Shown: positions 1-8,825 of the stretch, piece after piece
Layout of the letters: each line of letters starts with the position of its first letter
How positions within the stretch are numbered: position 1 is the first letter of the stretch
Source: Lachnospiraceae bacterium
GTDB taxonomy: Bacteria; Bacillota; Clostridia; Lachnospirales; Lachnospiraceae
Assembly: GCA_029067805.1 (NCBI GenBank)
Contig: JAIEDW010000260.1
Span: 1-35,384 of the forward strand
Direction of reading: 5' to 3'
DNA length: 35,384 bases
Made by a program: the position numbers and the translations under genes
The notes under the pieces: model-generated
Seen by the model: only the letters and a program-made list of their open reading frames with translations
What the model was told of the DNA's origin: nothing
Databases searched by the model: none

Positions 1-194
1 GTTGCACCGTTCTCGACAGCCCAGTCCTTCATCGCTTTTGCCACGACATCCGCCGTCGCCATGGAAAGCTCTCCGCCTTGTTCCATGACTCTCCTAACTT
101 CCTGAAAGACCTTTTTCGGAAGTCTTTCCTTCATCTTTGTGACTGTGAAAACCTTTTCTCCAAAGATGCTTTCCACGTTTAATAACTCGCTCAT
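1..194 (-). CDS. glnN: glutamine synthetase type III (GlnN-like), N-terminal fragment truncated by the window edge
   Basis: Own translation from ATG at 194: MSELLNVESIFGEKVFTVTKMKERLPKKVFQEVRRVMEQGGELSMATADVVAKAMKDWAVENGAT; typical GSIII N-terminus (MKERLPKKVF...VVAKAMKDWAVENGAT). AGGAGG RBS just upstream. Absent from the ORF track because it has no stop inside the window. Confidence 0.88.
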   Translation of the reverse strand, partial: MSELLNVESIFGEKVFTVTKMKERLPKKVFQEVRRVMEQGGELSMATADVVAKAMKDWAVENGA

Positions 195-257
195 ATTTTT
201 CCTCCTCATACTTATATGTTATAATGTATATTTTGTGCGTCATACCGTTCAAGTCTA

Positions 258-303
258 TGAAAAAAAAGAGTTCCAAAAAAAAGATATTATTCTTTTCCGG
301 AAC
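258..303 (-). terminator. probable intrinsic terminator (or leader attenuator) upstream of glnN
   Basis: Minus strand: GTTCC-gg-AAAAGA-ataata-TCTTTT-ttttt-GGAAC followed by TCTTTTTTTTC. Confidence 0.5.
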
Positions 304-480
304 ACCTTTGTTCATCATATTTTAAATATATAGTTTTATATTGAAATCTGTTGCTTTTTCTAAAATAATATATCTTTTCCAAAAAATCAATACTTTTATA
401 AAAAATTTGGCAAATTTTCTTTTTTTTCTGCATGTTGCATAGATTATTTTTTTATAAAAGTTTATTTTTGTTGAAATATA

Positions 481-1116
481 CTACCTTACTCTATCACGTT
501 TCTTTTCAATGCTGACAAGCACGCCCAAAAACCCTATGATAAAAAAGATAAATCCTTTATACCACATACTCTCTTTTTCATTGGGATCAATGATTTTTAA
601 TTGGTATTTTTCCGAAACCATTTGCTTGAGTTTCGTCGTATCACGGATACCGGTGCAATAAATGAGTCCTTTCATAACAGAATCATTGTATGCCGGTTTG
701 AATTTTAACTTTTCAATCCTTCCGTATACATGATATGTTCTTTTTTCACCGTCGATGAACTGCTGCATCTCCTTCTGAAATTCAGGCGGCACAACCAAGC
801 ATATGTAATATTCTTTGTTTTCTCCCGTCGCAACAAAATAATGGTTATCCATGGTAGACGCGTCGGTCGTGTAGACGGGACCGACTCCTTCATGCAATAA
901 TCCTTTGTGATAATTTCTCAATAGCTGTTCCAAAGAGATATCATATTGAAAACAATCCCCCAAACGTATTTCCGACGGATCACAAGTATTTTTTATATGG
1001 ATTCTTTGCTGTTGTCTGATCAGCCCCTTCACAGTAAAGATGCCTCCAAGTATACAGATCACAAAGAAAACGACCGCAAATTTAGAAATATAATATGTGG
1101 GTATGCGCTTTTTCAC
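481..1116 (-). CDS. membrane-anchored protein of unknown function, paralogue 1
   Basis: 211 aa, N-terminal and C-terminal TM segments; N-terminus nearly identical to the protein at 1147-1758. Confidence 0.8.
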   Translation of the reverse strand: MKKRIPTYYISKFAVVFFVICILGGIFTVKGLIRQQQRIHIKNTCDPSEIRLGDCFQYDISLEQLLRNYHKGLLHEGVGPVYTTDASTMDNHYFVATGENKEYYICLVVPPEFQKEMQQFIDGEKRTYHVYGRIEKLKFKPAYNDSVMKGLIYCTGIRDTTKLKQMVSEKYQLKIIDPNEKESMWYKGFIFFIIGFLGVLVSIEKKRDRVR

Positions 1117-1146
1117 AAATTATCCTCCGCATTTTTCGCAAAAAAT

Positions 1147-1758
1147 TTATTTTGTTTCACGTTTCTTTTCGATGCTGACAAGCATGCCCAAAATTCCCAC
1201 GATAAAGAAGATAAGTCCTTTATACCACATACTCTCCTTCTTATTTGCATCAATTACTTTTAATTCGTATTTTGTCGAAACCATTTGCTTGAGTTTCGTC
1301 ATATCACGAACACCGGTACAATTTGTAATCGAATCATAATGCAATTCGTGCTTTAATTTTTCAATCCTTCCGTATACATGATATGTTTTCGTTTCACCGT
1401 CGATCAAACGTTGCAGCTCCGGCAGAAATTCACGCGATGCGATCAAGGATATGTAATATTCTTTGTTTTCCTTTGTCGCGACAAGGTATTGGGTCTCCGA
1501 GGTATACGCGTCGACAACGCAATGGGGAAAGTATTTGCTCGAATCTTCGGAATAATTTCCCATTATCTGTTCCCGAGAGATATCAAATTCAATAAAGTCC
1601 CCCAAGCGTATTTCCGACTGATCGTAAGCATTTTTGATATGGATCCTGTGCTGTTGACGAATCAGACCTTTCACAGTAAAGATGCCTCCGAGAATACACA
1701 TCACGAAGAAAATTACCGTAAATTTAGAAATATAATATGTGGGTATGCGTTTTTTCAC
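1147..1758 (-). CDS. membrane-anchored protein of unknown function, paralogue 2
   Basis: 203 aa; MKKRIPTYYISKFTVIFFVMCILGGIFTVKGLIRQQ; tandem paralogue of 481-1116. Confidence 0.8.
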   Translation of the reverse strand: MKKRIPTYYISKFTVIFFVMCILGGIFTVKGLIRQQHRIHIKNAYDQSEIRLGDFIEFDISREQIMGNYSEDSSKYFPHCVVDAYTSETQYLVATKENKEYYISLIASREFLPELQRLIDGETKTYHVYGRIEKLKHELHYDSITNCTGVRDMTKLKQMVSTKYELKVIDANKKESMWYKGLIFFIVGILGMLVSIEKKRETK

Positions 1759-1782
1759 AAATGATCCTCCGAAATTTTCGCT

Positions 1783-3033
1783 TTAATGTTTTTTCTCCGC
1801 TTCCGTCCGCATAATATCATACTTCTCCGGCATCTCGCTAAGTTCGACATACAATATCTGTTTTGAGTGGGGGCAGCTCTCCACAGCCTCGCCCTCTTCA
1901 TTATACATCGAAAGCACTTTCGCGCTGACATTTCTTCCGTCCGGTTTCATGATCTCGATCACATCGCCCACGCAGAATTTATTTTTCTGTTCAAACTTCG
2001 CAAATCCCCGCTCGTCAACAGAATCTACAATTCCCAGAAAAACAGACTCATTGACATACGTATTGCTGTCATAAATCTGTGTATTCTCGTTCGGCTTTCC
2101 GAAATAAAATCCCGTGGTAAACTGTCTGTATGTGCATTTCGCAATCTCCGCACGATACCACTCCATATTCGCACGGTATTTTTCTTCCGACTCGAAAAAG
2201 TCATCAATCGCCTTTCTGTAAGTGCGCGCCACACACGCCACATACAGCGCGGTTTTCATGCGCCCCTCGATTTTCAAGCTGTCAATCCCCGCCGCTGCAA
2301 GCTCGGGAACGTACTCAATCATGCACAAATCTTTCGAGTTAAAAATATAAGTCCCCCGTTCGTTTTCATAGACGGGAAAATACTCCCCCGGTCTTTGCTC
2401 CTCCACAACGGCATACTTCCAGCGGCACGGATGCGTACACGCTCCGCGGTTTGCATCTCTACCCGTAAAATAGCTCGACAACAGACAACGCCCCGAATAC
2501 GAAATACACATCGCACCGTGGATAAAGCTCTCAATCTCCATCTCCTGTGGAATATGATCGCGTATCTGTCTGATTTCCGCAAGCGACAGCTCACGCGCCG
2601 ATACAACACGCTTTGCGCCCTGCTGCCACCAGAAAAGATATGTTTGATAATTCGTGTTATTTGCCTGTGTCGAAATATGAATCTCGATTTCGGGACAAAC
2701 TTCCTTCGCAATCATAAACATTCCGGGATCGGAAATAATCAATGCATCCGGCTTTATCGCTCTCAATTCCTCAAAATATTTACGCGCGCCTTCCAAATCA
2801 CCGTTGTGCGCAAGGATATTCGCAGTGACATACACCTTGACGTTTTGCGCGTGTGCAAACGCAATGCCCTCCGCCATCTCTTCCATTGAAAAATTTTTCG
2901 CTTTCGCGCGAAGTCCGAATGCCTCTCCTCCGATATAAACGGCGTCTGCGCCGAATACCACAGCGGTTTTTAATACCTCCAAACTGCTTGCGGGCACCAA
3001 AAGCTCGGGTTTTCCTTGTCTTTTATTATTCAT
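1783..3033 (-). CDS. peptidase U32 family protein (TrhP/RlhA-like, probable RNA hydroxylation)
   Basis: 416 aa; PELLVPASSLEVLKTAVVFGADAVYIGG, FIHGAMCISYSGRCLLSSYFTGRDANRGACTHPCRWKY, DSLKIEGRMK: U32 hallmarks. Confidence 0.93.
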   Translation of the reverse strand: MNNKRQGKPELLVPASSLEVLKTAVVFGADAVYIGGEAFGLRAKAKNFSMEEMAEGIAFAHAQNVKVYVTANILAHNGDLEGARKYFEELRAIKPDALIISDPGMFMIAKEVCPEIEIHISTQANNTNYQTYLFWWQQGAKRVVSARELSLAEIRQIRDHIPQEMEIESFIHGAMCISYSGRCLLSSYFTGRDANRGACTHPCRWKYAVVEEQRPGEYFPVYENERGTYIFNSKDLCMIEYVPELAAAGIDSLKIEGRMKTALYVACVARTYRKAIDDFFESEEKYRANMEWYRAEIAKCTYRQFTTGFYFGKPNENTQIYDSNTYVNESVFLGIVDSVDERGFAKFEQKNKFCVGDVIEIMKPDGRNVSAKVLSMYNEEGEAVESCPHSKQILYVELSEMPEKYDIMRTEAEKKH

Positions 3034-3036
3034 CTT

Positions 3037-3705
3037 TCACTCCACTTTTTCTTTTTCTGCAGAAATTTTCACGGAAAGCGTCACCCCGTCCGCGATTGGC
3101 AGTATCATCGTTTCCAGCATGTCTTCGTGCGTCAATGCGTAAAGATATTCCCGCATACGATTGTGAATCGTGCGGTTTCTGCGCGTCACGGCGTACTTTG
3201 ACTCAATCAATTCTCCCTCTTGCAGAATATTGTCCGACACCAACATTCCGTTCGGCGCAAGAAGACGCAGAATATCGGGCAAAAAATGAATATACTGCCC
3301 CTTTGCCGCATCCATAAAAATCATATCATACGCCCCATCATCGGAAAGCGTAGACAAAATTTCCACGGCATCTCCCTCAAGAAGTGTGATGTCATTTTCT
3401 TTTCCGTATTTCACAAAGTTTTCTTTTGCAATCGGTATCCGCTTTTCGTACTTTTCAATCGTCGTGATATGACAGCCCTTGGGCGCATACTCACTCATAA
3501 ATAACGCAGAAAAACCAATCGCCGTTCCCACCTCAAGAATGCGCATCGGTTTTCCCCATGTAACGAGCAGTCTCAGTAAACTCTGCATCTGAGGTCTGAT
3601 GATCGGCACATTGGTTTCCAATGAATACTGCTCCAGTTCATTCAAATAATCCGGCTTTTCCCTGTCAAAAGAATGGATAAAAGTCAACATTCTCTCGTCA
3701 GTCAT
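3037..3705 (-). CDS. SAM-dependent O-methyltransferase family 3 (YrrM/TrmR-like)
   Basis: 222 aa; RILEVGTAIGFSALFMSEYAPKGCHITTIEKYEKR, DMIFMDAAKGQYIHFLP; start overlaps the stop of 3702-4094 and the gene abuts the U32 gene. Confidence 0.92.
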   Translation of the reverse strand: MTDERMLTFIHSFDREKPDYLNELEQYSLETNVPIIRPQMQSLLRLLVTWGKPMRILEVGTAIGFSALFMSEYAPKGCHITTIEKYEKRIPIAKENFVKYGKENDITLLEGDAVEILSTLSDDGAYDMIFMDAAKGQYIHFLPDILRLLAPNGMLVSDNILQEGELIESKYAVTRRNRTIHNRMREYLYALTHEDMLETMILPIADGVTLSVKISAEKEKVE

Positions 3706-4094
3706 TCCTCTTCTTCCTCCTCGACGTGGCAGAGTATTTCGAGCATCTCCTCCGAGTTCATCGCTGTGCTAAGCTCATATGTGCCGGGCTGTATCATACC
3801 TCTGTAATCATCGGAAAGCTGTTCCTGAATATAAAACACATACGAATAATTGATCAGTCCCTTCTGCTCTAAAATTTTAGCCAGCTCTTTGCTGCTTTGT
3901 CCGTCTGAAACGACAACGCTGACAATCCTGCCCTCGCCGTCGCTCACGGGAATATCCGCAAACACCTGATAACCAAAGTCGTACGCGCTAATCGCAAGAC
4001 GAAATACGACCACGATGATCGCTACCGCCACTGCTGTCTTTATGATCATAGCTGATATCGCTCCCAAAAGCTGTTTTGTATTCATATCAATCAC
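3702..4094 (-). CDS. short endolytic transglycosylase MltG-like / YceG-like protein
   Basis: 130 aa; N-terminal TM, SDGQSSKELAKILEQKGLINYSYVFYIQEQLSDDYRGMIQPGTYELSTAMNSEEMLEIL matches the N-terminal MltG region; the catalytic domain is absent. Confidence 0.72.
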   Translation of the reverse strand: MIDMNTKQLLGAISAMIIKTAVAVAIIVVVFRLAISAYDFGYQVFADIPVSDGEGRIVSVVVSDGQSSKELAKILEQKGLINYSYVFYIQEQLSDDYRGMIQPGTYELSTAMNSEEMLEILCHVEEEEEE

Positions 4095-4103
4095 TATGCT
4101 CCT

Positions 4104-5777
4104 TTATATCTCCATTATGATAGGCAGTATCATCGGGCGCCGTTTTGTTTTCTTCCACACAAAATCGCTCAGCGTATCTTTAATCGTTCCCTTGATTTTG
4201 CCCCAGTCCGTAATATTTTTCTTTAGGCAGCCAAGTACCGCCTTTTCAATCACCTTATGCGCTTCTTCCAAAAGCGCATCCGATTCTTTTACATATACAA
4301 AGCCGCGCGATACAATGTCGGGACCCGCAAGCAGTTCCCCCGTCGCACCGTCAAGCGACATCACAACGATCAGAATTCCGTCCTCCGCAAGGTGCTGTCT
4401 GTCGCGCAAAACCACGTTTCCGACATCGCCCACGCCGAGTCCGTCCACAAGCACAGCTCCCACAGGAACCTTGTCTACAACTTGTGCGCTCTCCTCATTC
4501 ATTGCAAGAACATCGCCCGATTGCAGGATAAACACATCCTCTTTCTCGTACCCCAAGTCTCGTGCAATCCTTGCCTGTGCCTTCAAATGCTTATACTCAC
4601 CGTGCACGGGAACAGCATATTTCGGCTTTGTGAGCGCGTAAATCAGCTTAATTTCCTCCTGACAGGCATGTCCCGAAACATGCGTTTCCTGGAAGATAAC
4701 ATCCGCGCCTTTTTTGAACAACTCATTTATGACACGCGTGACAGCTTTTTCGTTTCCGGGAATCGGGCTTGAAGAAAAGATGACTGTATCGCCCGCACCG
4801 ATAGAAATTCGCTTATGCATACCGTTCGCCATACGGCTTAACGCCGCCATGCTCTCCCCTTGGCTTCCCGTTGTAATGATTACCGTCTTATCTCGCGGAT
4901 AATTTTTCAGCCGCTCAATATCAATCAACGTGTTGTCGGGAATGCTGATACGGTTTAATCCGGACGCCGTTTCGATGATGTTCACCATACTGCGCCCTTC
5001 CACGACAACCTTTCTTCCGAATTTATATGCCGTATTGATAATCTGCTGTACTCTGTCCACATTGGATGCAAACGTCGCTATGATAATGCGCGTCTTTTTG
5101 TGCTCCTCAAATAGAGTGTCAAACACATGCCCGAGCGTTTTTTCGGAAGGTGTAAAACCCTGACGCTCCGCATTGGTGGAGTCGCACATCAGCGCAAGCA
5201 CGCCCTTTTTGCCAAGCTCCGCAAAACGCTGTAAATCAATCGCATCACCGTATACAGGCGTGTAGTCTACCTTGAAATCGCCTGTGTGCACGACAACTCC
5301 CGCCGGCGAATAAATTGCAAGCGCCGCCGCATCTACGATGCTATGATTCGTCTTGATAAACTCAATCCGAAAACATCCTAAATTGATGTTTTGTCCGAAT
5401 TTTACAACTTTTCTGCGCACATTGTGGATCAGATTATGCTCCTCAAGCTTGTTCTCGATAATTCCCATCGTAAGCTTTGTGGCATAAACGGGCACATTCA
5501 TCTCCTTCAACACATAAGGAAGCGCACCGATGTGATCCTCGTGTCCGTGCGTGATGACAAAACCCTTTACTTTGTCCTGATTGCTCTTTAAATAAGTGAT
5601 ATCGGGAATCACCAAATCGACTCCGAGCATATCATCCGCAGGGAAACTAAGACCGCAGTCCACCACAACAATACTGTCTTCATACTCAAAGGCAGTAATG
5701 TTCATTCCAATCTGCTCAAGTCCCCCCAAAGGAATAATCTTGAGCTTCGCCGTATGTTGTTTTTTGTTCTGTTTCAA
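4104..5777 (-). CDS. rnj: ribonuclease J
   Basis: 557 aa; LKIIPLGGLEQIGMNITAFEYEDSIVVVDCGLSFPADDMLGVDLVIPD, TH[G]HEDHIGALPYVLKE, HVSGHACQEEIKL: beta-CASP RNase J motifs. Confidence 0.97.
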   Translation of the reverse strand: MKQNKKQHTAKLKIIPLGGLEQIGMNITAFEYEDSIVVVDCGLSFPADDMLGVDLVIPDITYLKSNQDKVKGFVITHGHEDHIGALPYVLKEMNVPVYATKLTMGIIENKLEEHNLIHNVRRKVVKFGQNINLGCFRIEFIKTNHSIVDAAALAIYSPAGVVVHTGDFKVDYTPVYGDAIDLQRFAELGKKGVLALMCDSTNAERQGFTPSEKTLGHVFDTLFEEHKKTRIIIATFASNVDRVQQIINTAYKFGRKVVVEGRSMVNIIETASGLNRISIPDNTLIDIERLKNYPRDKTVIITTGSQGESMAALSRMANGMHKRISIGAGDTVIFSSSPIPGNEKAVTRVINELFKKGADVIFQETHVSGHACQEEIKLIYALTKPKYAVPVHGEYKHLKAQARIARDLGYEKEDVFILQSGDVLAMNEESAQVVDKVPVGAVLVDGLGVGDVGNVVLRDRQHLAEDGILIVVMSLDGATGELLAGPDIVSRGFVYVKESDALLEEAHKVIEKAVLGCLKKNITDWGKIKGTIKDTLSDFVWKKTKRRPMILPIIMEI

Positions 5778-5850
5778 ATTAAACCTCCTATAAATTCTTT
5801 CGCGGTAATGCCTTCAGTCCCAAAGCGATTACCTTTCACGTTCATTCTTT

Positions 5851-6108
5851 TTAGATAAAATCGATGTCATCCAACATATTTTCAAAAACGCCCGATACAG
5901 CCGCAAGTTCGTTATCATCGTCCACCATGCGATACACCTGCTCATTACTCTCCGCATCGGATTCCGTCTTTAAAATATACGCCTCGCCATCTTCATCATC
6001 TTCCGCATCTGTTACTAAAATATAGTTCACCCCACCGATCGTCGTCTGCTCCAGCACATAAAAGTCCACAGCATCACCACCGTCCGGCATAAAGGTAATC
6101 TTTTCCAT
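5851..6108 (-). CDS. DUF1292 domain-containing protein
   Basis: 85 aa acidic protein; ITFMPDGGDAVDFYVLEQTTIGGVNYILVTDAEDDEDGEAYILK; located between ruvX and rnj. Confidence 0.85.
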   Translation of the reverse strand: MEKITFMPDGGDAVDFYVLEQTTIGGVNYILVTDAEDDEDGEAYILKTESDAESNEQVYRMVDDDNELAAVSGVFENMLDDIDFI

Positions 6109-6116
6109 AAGACGTA

Positions 6117-6545
6117 TTACTCCTTATTTTTCAAATAGTCCAAATATCCTTGCAAAATAAAAACCGCCGCTATCTTGTCAACGTGTTCTTTCCGCTCCTC
6201 ACGTCTTATACCGGCATCTATCATCGCTTTATCTGCTGCCACTGTAGTCAAACGCTCATCCCATAACTGTACATCAAGCCCTGTCCTTCTCTCAAGCATT
6301 TCCCGAAACGCAAGTGTTTTCTCTGCGCGCTCTCCCAAAGTGTCATTCATGTTTTTGGGAAAACCAAGCACAATCTCATCGACCTCGTACTCCAAGATCA
6401 GCGCTTCTATACGAGCCAAAGTCTGACGAAGTTTATTCTCAGACTTTCTACGTATAATCTCCAATCCCTGTGCTGTAATCAACAACGGGTCGCTTACAGC
6501 TACTCCAACCGTCTTTGAACCAAAGTCCAACCCCATTTTTCTCAT
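6117..6545 (-). CDS. ruvX: Holliday junction resolvase RuvX (YqgF)
   Basis: 142 aa; [64 protein letters not shown]. Confidence 0.95.
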   Translation of the reverse strand: MRKMGLDFGSKTVGVAVSDPLLITAQGLEIIRRKSENKLRQTLARIEALILEYEVDEIVLGFPKNMNDTLGERAEKTLAFREMLERRTGLDVQLWDERLTTVAADKAMIDAGIRREERKEHVDKIAAVFILQGYLDYLKNKE

Positions 6546-6551
6546 GTGTCT

Positions 6552-6839
6552 CTAAAATCTCCTAATGCTGCTCCAACCCTGACTGACGATATAGTTTTTG
6601 AGCAACTCCTCAACAAGCTCGTCCCGCTCTACTTTCATGATCATCGCTCGCGCGCCCTTGTGGCTTGTTATGTAAGTCGGATCACCTGACATAATATAGC
6701 CGACAATCTGATTGACGGGATTGTATCCTTTTTCCGTAAGAGCGGCATACACGGAAGACAACACATCCTTAACCGAAACAGCCTCTCCCAAATCTTCCGG
6801 CGTCAACTGTATAAATTGTGTGCGTGTTAAATCTTCCAT
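6552..6839 (-). CDS. IreB family regulatory phosphoprotein (UPF0297)
   Basis: [55 protein letters not shown]. Confidence 0.93.
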   Translation of the reverse strand: MEDLTRTQFIQLTPEDLGEAVSVKDVLSSVYAALTEKGYNPVNQIVGYIMSGDPTYITSHKGARAMIMKVERDELVEELLKNYIVSQGWSSIRRF

Positions 6840-6950
6840 TCCTATAATCCAACTCCTTCCAACAAACTTGCTCCTATTTGCTTATCCGAATCTATCTTTT
6901 CCTACGTTTACAAACACTTATAAATATAATAACTTAATTTTACATAAAAT

Positions 6951-8273
6951 TCAATAAATACTTTTTGAAATCTCCATAAGTAGCACGTCGGAAGCCGTAA
7001 ATCCTACGATTTTTCCGCTGATTAACCTGTTTTCAAAATTACGATCACCTATCGACTTGCAGTCTATTGCCACTTTTACATACTCTCTTGTATGTCCTGT
7101 AAAATATCTGGTTCCGTCTATCTCTTTTTCTTCCTCAAACAGGACTTCGACTTCCTTTCCCATATAATATGCCCTGAATTTTTCAGAATCCATGCGCTCA
7201 ATCTCCTGCAATATCGCGCTTCTTTTCGTCTTTACAGCCTCCGAAATCTGATTTGGCATCACTGCTGCCTTTGTCCCTTTTCTCTTGGAATACTTGAAAA
7301 TGTGCATTTCATAAAAATTGACTTCCTTTACAAAGGAAACAGTCTGTGCAAATTCCTCGTCCGTTTCTCCCGGAAACCCCACGATCACATCTGTCGTAAT
7401 TGCCGGGTGGTCAAATGCCGCGCGCAGCCGTTTTACTCCCTCGATATATTCCACGGGCGTGTAATGGCGGTTCATCCGCTTTAAGACACTCTCGCAGCCG
7501 CTCTGCAGTGAAAGATGAAAGTGCGGACAAATATGATTTAATCTGGAGAGCCTGTCCGCAAATTCCGCTGTGACAATGCGCGGCTCCAACGAGCCTAACC
7601 GGATACGCGCTACGCCTTCGATCGCATCAATGGCCTCGATCAGCTCCAAAAGAGAACTGTCGCCGTACGAGCTGATATGGATCCCCGTCAACACAAATTC
7701 TTTGTATCCAGCATTTACAAGCCCCCTTATTTCCTCCAGAATATCCGCTTTTTTTCTGCTCCGCACCCGCCCTCTCGCATAAGGTATCATGCAGTAAGTG
7801 CAAAACTGATTGCAGCCGTCCTGTATTTTGATGTAGGCGCGCGTGTGTTCCGCGGTCGCCGTCAGCTTCATCTCTTCATATTCAAGCGTGTGGTTGATGT
7901 CTATTACATTCTCCTGTTCCACACCGTCAAAGTAATTTTCAAGAATTTCAACCAAATCTCTTTTTTTGTTGTTTCCTATCATTAAATCCACGGACGCGTC
8001 TGCTTTTACTGCCTCCGTGTCTGACTGTACATAACAGCCCACGGCGACGACAATCCCCTCCGGATTCGTCTTTTTTGCCTTGTGCAGCATCTGACGGCTT
8101 TTCCTGTCGGCAATGTTTGTGACAGTGCATGTATTTACAATATAAATGTCCGCTTTCTCCTCAAACGGTACAATCTCATAACCTTTCTGCCGCAATGATT
8201 GCAGCATTGCGTCCATCTCATAGGAATTTACTTTACAGCCGAGATTGTGATATGCTACGGTTTTTCTATTCAT
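6951..8273 (-). CDS. mtaB: tRNA (N6-L-threonylcarbamoyladenosine(37)-C2)-methylthiotransferase MtaB
   Basis: YHNLGCKVNSYEMDAM, radical SAM DGCNQFCTYCMIPYARGR, TDVIVGFPGETDEEF; start set at MNRKTVAYHN (ORF track extends to 8300). Confidence 0.95.
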   Translation of the reverse strand: MNRKTVAYHNLGCKVNSYEMDAMLQSLRQKGYEIVPFEEKADIYIVNTCTVTNIADRKSRQMLHKAKKTNPEGIVVAVGCYVQSDTEAVKADASVDLMIGNNKKRDLVEILENYFDGVEQENVIDINHTLEYEEMKLTATAEHTRAYIKIQDGCNQFCTYCMIPYARGRVRSRKKADILEEIRGLVNAGYKEFVLTGIHISSYGDSSLLELIEAIDAIEGVARIRLGSLEPRIVTAEFADRLSRLNHICPHFHLSLQSGCESVLKRMNRHYTPVEYIEGVKRLRAAFDHPAITTDVIVGFPGETDEEFAQTVSFVKEVNFYEMHIFKYSKRKGTKAAVMPNQISEAVKTKRSAILQEIERMDSEKFRAYYMGKEVEVLFEEEKEIDGTRYFTGHTREYVKVAIDCKSIGDRNFENRLISGKIVGFTASDVLLMEISKSIY

Positions 8274-8451
8274 TTTCAGCCTCCATTCCTGTACCTCCAC
8301 AAAACCGATTATCGTTTTTTATTATAAATCTTGAAGACTTTTCACGCTAAAATACGAATTTTTATTGGCACTTTTGTACGCCACATGTCAACCTGTATAC
8401 TTTTTTGCCATTTTTTTGTCAATTTTCATTCAAACTGTTTTTTAACTTTAG

Positions 8452-8510
8452 TTGACTTTTCAAGTGATTACCTTTATTATAATAGATGAAACCGCAAACA
8501 ATAAAGGAGG
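8452..8510 (+). promoter_or_regulatory. probable sigma-A-type promoter and RBS for the HPr-like gene
   Basis: TTGACT (8452-8457), 17-nt spacer, TATTAT/TATAAT (8475-8483), RBS AAAGGAGG ending at 8510, ATG at 8520. Confidence 0.65.
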
Positions 8511-8519
8511 TATATTGAA

Positions 8520-8750
8520 ATGAAAACAGTTCAGATTTCTTTAAACTCGATTGATAAGGTAAAGTCATTTGTTAATGATATCACAAAGTTTGATTATGAT
8601 TTTGACCTTGTTTCTGGCAGATATGTCATTGATGCAAAGTCAATCATGGGAATCTTCAGCTTGGATTTATCAAAGCAGATTGACTTAAATATTCATACGG
8701 AAGGCGATACAACCGAGATTATGGATGTATTGAAGCCTTATTTAATCTAA
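8520..8750 (+). CDS. HPr-like phosphocarrier-family protein lacking the canonical His15 region
   Basis: 76 aa; KSIMGIFSLDLSKQIDLNIHTEG matches the HPr Ser46 region; GIHARPA motif replaced by SIDKVKSF. Strong RBS and promoter. Confidence 0.85.
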   Translation: MKTVQISLNSIDKVKSFVNDITKFDYDFDLVSGRYVIDAKSIMGIFSLDLSKQIDLNIHTEGDTTEIMDVLKPYLI

Positions 8751-8778
8751 GCTTGAATTAACATTACATAAAAGCTTA

Positions 8779-8816
8779 TCAGGTACAGAAGTTTTCTGTA
8801 CCTGATTTTGTTTTTG
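8779..8816 (+). terminator. intrinsic terminator of the HPr-like gene
   Basis: TCAGGTACAGAA-GTT-TTCTGTACCTGA perfect 12-bp stem followed by TTTTGTTTTTG. Confidence 0.85.
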
Positions 8817-8825
8817 TGTAAAGTT

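Noticed and set aside
94-318. 74-aa minus-strand ORF overlapping the glnN start
   Set aside because: Out of frame with the clear GlnN N-terminus and its RBS; low-complexity sequence; spurious.
195-480. Possible long structured leader or riboswitch for glnN
   Set aside because: Very AT-rich, no recognised riboswitch core; a promoter-like TTGAAC/TATACA close to the gene suggests a short leader, so the hairpin at 258-303 is more simply a terminator of the upstream unit.
1867-2889. 340-aa plus-strand ORF
   Set aside because: Fully antisense to the U32 peptidase gene; no recognisable domain or RBS; shadow ORF.
4015-4641. 208-aa plus-strand ORF
   Set aside because: Antisense to RNase J and the MltG-like gene; Ser/Thr-rich artefact.
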